Assembly: GCA_900318815.1 (NCBI GenBank)
Contig: ONMA01000014.1
Span: forward strand, 1 to 64,000
Direction: 5' to 3'
DNA length: 64,000 nt
Origin: an uncultured Prevotellaceae bacterium
GTDB lineage: Bacteria; Bacteroidota; Bacteroidia; Bacteroidales; Bacteroidaceae
Shown here: one piece after another, positions 58,630 through 64,000 of the stretch
How positions within the stretch are numbered: the stretch's first letter is position 1
Layout of the letters: every line of letters starts with the position of its first letter
Program-made: the position numbers and the translations under genes
Notes under the pieces: generated by a model
Database searches by the model: none
Seen by the model: the letters and a program-made list of their open reading frames with translations, nothing else
What the model was told of the DNA's origin: nothing

Positions 58630-58677
58630 GGTTGTCAATCGTTTGCCCCCCTTGTTACGTGCAAACGATTGACAACC
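58630..58677 (+). promoter_or_regulatory. Inverted pair of LacI-type half-sites / hairpin upstream of GH97
   Basis: A 17-bp perfect inverted repeat (58630-58646 with 58661-58677, 14-base loop) contains CAATCGTTTGC and GCAAACGATTG. It lies 51 bases before the GH97 -7 box and 8 bases after the GH29 stop. It could be a two-site operator, a GH29 terminator without a T-run, or both. Confidence 0.5.
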
Positions 58678-58683
58678 CAATGA

Positions 58684-60990
<2,307 letters not shown>

Positions 60991-61003
60991 GACCTTCTAT
61001 TTA

Positions 61004-61104
61004 AGAAACGAATTATCCTAATTATTTTTTAATTCTACTCACGTATTTTTTCAAAGACCACATTTGTGACCAAAATTAAGAATAAATTAGGATAATTCGT
61101 TTCT
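61004..61104. repeat. 20-bp perfect inverted repeat after GH97
   Basis: AGAAACGAATTATCCTAATT (61004-61023) and its exact complement (61085-61104) are separated by 61 AT-rich bases, starting 14 bases after the GH97 stop. It is located between convergent genes. There is no T-run, so terminator function is uncertain. Confidence 0.75.
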
Positions 61105-61148
61105 GATTTCATTCATCCAAAACTGGTTTTGTTTTGTTTTATTCGGTT

Positions 61149-61958
61149 TTACTTTGTTTTTTCCTGCCCGCGAAGCGGAATAACAGCCCTGATGACAAAC
61201 CAGCAGTGCAGCAGGAAGGTCTGCACGTGGCCGTAGTGGCGGGCCATGATGCGGTAGCGCTCGCAGAGCGAGGCGCGGTGGTGCAGCGTGGTTTGTCCCT
61301 GTTCGGTGTAGTTGGCCACCACCATGTTTATATTATATAAGGTGAGTCCGGCCCGCTCGCATTCCCTCATTACGCGGATGCACCAGTCCACGTCTGCTGA
61401 ATAGCGGTAGCGGGTGTCATACTGCAGGTTCTTCGCAATGTCGGTGCGGGCGTAGAAAGCCTGGTGGCACACTAGCATGCCCTGACGGAACGAGCGCCAC
61501 GACAGCACGGCGGGCGGCTGCAGACGGCGGGGATGCAGGTAGCGTCCGTCGTTGTCCACGATGTCAGTGTTGCCGTAGAGCACGCCCGGCAGTTCGTCCG
61601 AGGCCGTCTGGTTGAGCCGTGCCCGGTGGGCAATCTGCTCTAAGGTATCGGCCTGCGGGAAGGTGTCGCCCGCGTTCATGTAGACCACGTAGTCGCCCGA
61701 GGCCTGTGTCAGTCCCTTGTTCATGGCGTCGTAGATGCCCTGGTCGGGTTCCGACTGCACGATGACCTTGTGGCCGCATTCCGAAGCGTCGCTCCGGGTC
61801 TTGTACTGTTCGGCCAGAACCAGGGTTCCGTCGGTCGATGCCCCGTCGATAATCAGATGTTCCACGCCCTCGTAGGTCTGGCTCTGTACGCTCTGAAGAG
61901 TACGCTGAAGCACTGCTTCGGCGTTATAGGTAATGGTGACAACGGTGAATCGTATCAT
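61149..61958 (-). CDS. Family 2 glycosyltransferase
   Basis: The protein has 269 residues from ATG 61958 (MIRFTVVTITYNAEAVLQRT). GT-A fold: LIIDGASTDGTLVLAEQY, SEPDQGIYDAMNKGL and GDYVVYMNAGDTFP. Relatives in colanic-acid and O-antigen clusters carry the same SEPDxGxYDAMNKG pattern. The C-terminus ends with a hydrophobic stretch (FLLHCWFVIRAVIPL). The donor and acceptor are unknown. It overlaps the upstream GT4 gene by four bases. The open frame continues to 62090, but that part overlaps GT4 and lacks the family start. Confidence 0.9.
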   Translation of the reverse strand: MIRFTVVTITYNAEAVLQRTLQSVQSQTYEGVEHLIIDGASTDGTLVLAEQYKTRSDASECGHKVIVQSEPDQGIYDAMNKGLTQASGDYVVYMNAGDTFPQADTLEQIAHRARLNQTASDELPGVLYGNTDIVDNDGRYLHPRRLQPPAVLSWRSFRQGMLVCHQAFYARTDIAKNLQYDTRYRYSADVDWCIRVMRECERAGLTLYNINMVVANYTEQGQTTLHHRASLCERYRIMARHYGHVQTFLLHCWFVIRAVIPLRGQEKTK

Positions 61959-63229
61959 AGTCTGAAGTGCTTTTGGGCCAATAGCTCCTGATAAAGTTCT
62001 GAATAGCGCAGGGCCACACTGTTCTGCGAGTAGTTCTGGGTCACCTTGCGCACGGCGGCCTTCGACAGTTCGGTGCGGTTGGCCTCGCACAGCAGCCAGT
62101 ACATGCCTCGTGCCAGGTCGTCACTGTCGCGATAGGCTGCCACGTAGCCGTTCTTCCTGTGGTCTATTTCCTCGGGAATGCCGCCCACCTTGAATCCTAA
62201 GCAGGGCACACCGCAGGCCATGGCCTCCATGATGGTGTTGGGCAGGTTCTCGCAGAGCGAGGGCAGCACAAAGATGTCGGCTGAGCGGTAGGCACTCACC
62301 ATCTGACTCTCGTCGCTGATATAGTCCAGCGGAAACGATTCGAAGGGCAGTCCGCTGCTCACCTCGTCGGCGTGACCTCCTAACAGCACCAGTCCCATCT
62401 TCTCCTTCAGCTCGGGATGGGCGGCTGCCAGTTTTTGGCAGGCCTCGGCCAGGTAGTCCATGCCTTTGTAGGCGTTAGTGATGCGCTGACAGACGAAGAG
62501 CACGAGCAGTTTGTTCTGTGGCAGTTTCATCTGTTGACGGGCCTCTGCTTGTGAGCCGGGGCAGAACACACGGGTGTCGATAGGGTTGGGAATGCTCAGG
62601 ATGCGGTGGCCGCGTAGCAGCCCACTGCCTTTGGCCTCGCCTTCGAGCCAGCGGCTGCACGTCACGAATACGGGCGAGCCTTGTTTCAGCATGCGCTCCT
62701 TGCGGCGCCACACGGTGGCCGAGAGGTCGCTCTTCGAACCGCCGCCAGGTAGCAGTCGGCAGTTCTGGCAACGGGTGCGGAAGGCTCCGCAGCCCAAGGT
62801 CAGGTGGCAGATGGCCGTCGCAGGCCAGATGTCGTGCATGGTCCATACCACGGGTTTGCCTGAACGCAGTATCTTGCCGATGCCCGACAGCGAGAGCATG
62901 CCCTGGTTAATCCAGTGCAGATGCACCACGTCGGCCTCGCGGAACTCCTGCGTCTGCGTGATGTCGAAGCCGCTGTTGGCTATGTCGATGTCGAAAAGAT
63001 GCTTCCGGCTGCCGTGCAGGCGCAGGAAGATGCAGAGCCGTTCCCAGAGGAAATGGCGGCGTTGCCACCAGGAACTGCCCAGTGCCGCCACCCGGATGTC
63101 GTCGGTCTGGCGGTCGCGCACCAGCATCTTCGCCTGTACGCCGTGGTTGCAGAGTGCGGCCATCAGCCGGCTCGCGGCCACGGCGGCACCGCCGGTGCGC
63201 TCGCTTGTATTTACTATCAGTACTCTCAT
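61955..63229 (-). CDS. Family 4 glycosyltransferase
   Basis: The protein has 424 residues, a GT-B fold. The N-terminus is MRVLIVNTSERTGGAAVAAS with DVVHLHWINQGMLSLSGI. The donor-binding part has LVLFVCQRITNAYKGMDYLA and PSLCENLPNTIMEAMACGVP, the E-x7-E motif region. Four Cys in CHLTLGCGAFRTRCQNC resemble the small insertion found in WcaC/WcfI-type capsule glycosyltransferases. With the GT2 gene it probably belongs to a surface-polysaccharide set that continues elsewhere. It lies 12 bases before the toxin gene and on the same strand. Confidence 0.9.
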   Translation of the reverse strand: MRVLIVNTSERTGGAAVAASRLMAALCNHGVQAKMLVRDRQTDDIRVAALGSSWWQRRHFLWERLCIFLRLHGSRKHLFDIDIANSGFDITQTQEFREADVVHLHWINQGMLSLSGIGKILRSGKPVVWTMHDIWPATAICHLTLGCGAFRTRCQNCRLLPGGGSKSDLSATVWRRKERMLKQGSPVFVTCSRWLEGEAKGSGLLRGHRILSIPNPIDTRVFCPGSQAEARQQMKLPQNKLLVLFVCQRITNAYKGMDYLAEACQKLAAAHPELKEKMGLVLLGGHADEVSSGLPFESFPLDYISDESQMVSAYRSADIFVLPSLCENLPNTIMEAMACGVPCLGFKVGGIPEEIDHRKNGYVAAYRDSDDLARGMYWLLCEANRTELSKAAVRKVTQNYSQNSVALRYSELYQELLAQKHFRL

Positions 63230-63240
63230 GGATATTAAAA

Positions 63241-63585
63241 CTATACGGTGAAGCCAAGTTCGCGTGCCATCTGCCTGACGACATTTAACTTCACTGTCGA
63301 TGCGTCTTCCTTGTCGTAGATGGTAAGCAAAGCTATGTGCCCCTCATGCTCGGCCGTAATGGCAGTGGCTGTAATGACCCGCGCACTACCCGATTTTCCG
63401 CGGCCTTTAGAAGTGATGGCCATGCGAATCTTACGGATACCAGGACAGAGTTCGGAACCTTGGAAGGGATTCTTCTTAAGTTCAGTTTTGAATGCTTCAA
63501 GATCAGCTTCAAGGCTGTGATAGCGTTTCTTCAGCTTCTTGGCTTCAATAAGAAATGTCTTGGTAGGATTAATCGTGTAACTCAT
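63241..63585 (-). CDS. RelE/ParE-type toxin (second copy of the type)
   Basis: The protein has 114 residues (MSYTINPTKTFLIEAKKLKK). It has the same architecture as the toxin at 4240-4587, including the near-identical core GIRKIRMAITSKGRGKSG followed by ARVIT. The C-terminus differs (VRQMARELGFTV). It overlaps the antitoxin gene by 17 bases. Enzymatic type (mRNA cleavage or gyrase inhibition) is not decided by the sequence. Confidence 0.82.
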   Translation of the reverse strand: MSYTINPTKTFLIEAKKLKKRYHSLEADLEAFKTELKKNPFQGSELCPGIRKIRMAITSKGRGKSGSARVITATAITAEHEGHIALLTIYDKEDASTVKLNVVRQMARELGFTV

Positions 63586-63823
63586 TCATCATATCCTCCC
63601 ATGACAGCAACTTCGTTTCGTCACCATCAAGATAATCCCGAAAATCCTTTAATCCCTGGCAAATCTCTGTAGTTACATCTCGCTCAGGCTCTATCTCTTC
63701 CTTGACAGGAATCAGACGCACCTTACCCTGACGCGATTTCAGGATAACATCCTCACCACGCAGTGCCATGCTCAAAAACCGGCTTTGGTTGGCACGGAAA
63801 TCTCTTGTGCTTACTATCGTCAT
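63569..63823 (-). CDS. Phd/YefM-type antitoxin
   Basis: The protein has 84 residues from ATG 63823 (MTIVSTRDFRANQSRFLSMA). It has the Phd/YefM fold: strand-helix-strand with GEDVILKSRQGKVRLIPVKE, then an acidic C-terminal toxin-binding tail (DYLDGDETKLLSWEDMMNEL). It should bind operator DNA as a dimer and neutralise the RelE-type toxin. Its start is only about 17 bases from the 3' end of a group II intron, so its native promoter has been separated from the gene. A TTG at 63832 is a less likely start. Confidence 0.85.
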   Translation of the reverse strand: MTIVSTRDFRANQSRFLSMALRGEDVILKSRQGKVRLIPVKEEIEPERDVTTEICQGLKDFRDYLDGDETKLLSWEDMMNELHD

Positions 63824-63839
63824 ATTGTTCAATGCTTTT

Positions 63840-64000
63840 TTCTAAGTAGGGCTGCGGGGTTTCCCCCGCTTTCCCCTTTAAGAACCGTGCATGCGACTTT
63901 CACCGCACACGGCTCGCGTAATTCTGAATTAATTCTCGTTCTAATTAATCGGCTCCGTGCCTCTTTAGGCACTGCGTTTGAGAGGGCGCGTCTGACGGGT
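63840..64000 (-). mobile_element. Group II intron, 3' end (continues beyond window)
   Basis: Read on the minus strand, domain V (63915-63882) is followed by a two-base linker and domain VI (about 63879-63843). Domain VI has a GCGGGG-GAAA-CCCCGC stem, an outer AGGG/CCCT stem and a bulged A before CTT, the branch-point form. The 3' splice end is near 63840 but not exactly placed. Bases 63916-64000 would be the end of domain IV; no reverse transcriptase frame is recognisable in them. Confidence 0.8.
63882..63915 (-). ncRNA. Group II intron domain V
   Basis: Exactly 34 bases: GAGCCGTGTGCGG, then GAAA, then GTCGCATGCACGGTTC. It shows the AGC-type catalytic triad near the 5' side, a GAAA tetraloop and the two-base bulge, all as in bacterial group II introns. 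Confidence 0.9.

Noticed and set aside
58630..58677. Called at first as a simple rho-independent terminator of GH29
   Set aside because: There is no T-run after the stem, and the arms contain operator-like CAATCGTTTGC sites also seen before malQ. It was kept as a regulatory site with terminator as an alternative.
62574..63251. 225-codon plus-strand frame opposite GT4
   Set aside because: It is antisense to a clear glycosyltransferase and its composition (Ser/Arg/Pro-rich) is that of a shadow frame.
63916..64000. Possible C-terminus of an intron-encoded reverse transcriptase
   Set aside because: One frame is open but reads straight through domains V and VI and has no maturase or HNH character. 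The protein end, if any, lies outside the window.

Overview
The window is chromosomal DNA from a Bacteroidales bacterium, most probably a Prevotellaceae member (Prevotella/Segatella/Xylanibacter type). Evidence: almost every gene start follows a Bacteroidetes sigma-ABfr promoter (-7 box TAnnTTTG, sometimes with TTTG 19-20 bases upstream). The gene families are also typical of Bacteroidetes: fused SecDF, PorG, DUF3244-, DUF6057- and DUF6242-type proteins, TPR-linked regulators, GH97 and GH29 enzymes, and a REP-associated transposase. No rRNA, tRNA or CRISPR array was found.

Layout. 1-5.2 kb: a cut-off lipoprotein, a broken secreted-protein gene behind a small DUF3244-like gene, a TPR membrane regulator with a damaged N-terminus, and a RelE-type toxin-antitoxin pair. 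5.2-11.7 kb: a DUF6057 membrane protein, a GH43 glycosidase, upp and an M3 peptidase, with an 11-copy tandem array between the first two. 12-14.9 kb: pckA and murI converge on a symmetric repeat region. 14-22.3 kb: a minus-strand envelope cluster (DUF6242 lipoprotein, porG, uppS, bamA, three ompH/skp paralogues, murI). 22.5-32 kb: secDF, rhomboid plus EEP hydrolase, HU, the kduI/SDR uronate pair, and rbfA with a LolC/E-type permease. 31.7-38 kb: a LytS/LytTR-type two-component system, aroQ with an O-methyltransferase, a RAYT transposase, and xerD. 38-49 kb: an M16 protease, mdh, HicAB, and the SpoIIM/DUF4129/DUF4350/MoxR/DUF58 operon divergent from an RDD protein. 49-61 kb: pta-ackA, a metallophosphoesterase, an iron alcohol dehydrogenase, then malQ, GH29 and GH97. 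61-64 kb: two glycosyltransferases, a RelE/Phd pair, and the 3' end of a group II intron running off the right edge.

The metabolic genes fit a saccharolytic anaerobe that splits alpha-glucans, fucosides, arabinoxylan-type glycans and uronates, and ferments through PEP carboxykinase and malate dehydrogenase (succinate branch) and Pta-AckA (acetate branch).

The most unusual content is between the genes. There is a family of short palindromic REP elements, two of which sit in-frame inside the RAYT transposase gene and one inside the GH97 gene. There are 22-bp-period palindromic arrays beside two toxin-antitoxin loci, a 43-45-bp array, 7-bp satellites that have become signal-peptide and C-terminal coding sequence, and long inverted-repeat elements in the pckA/murI and pta/ackA gaps.
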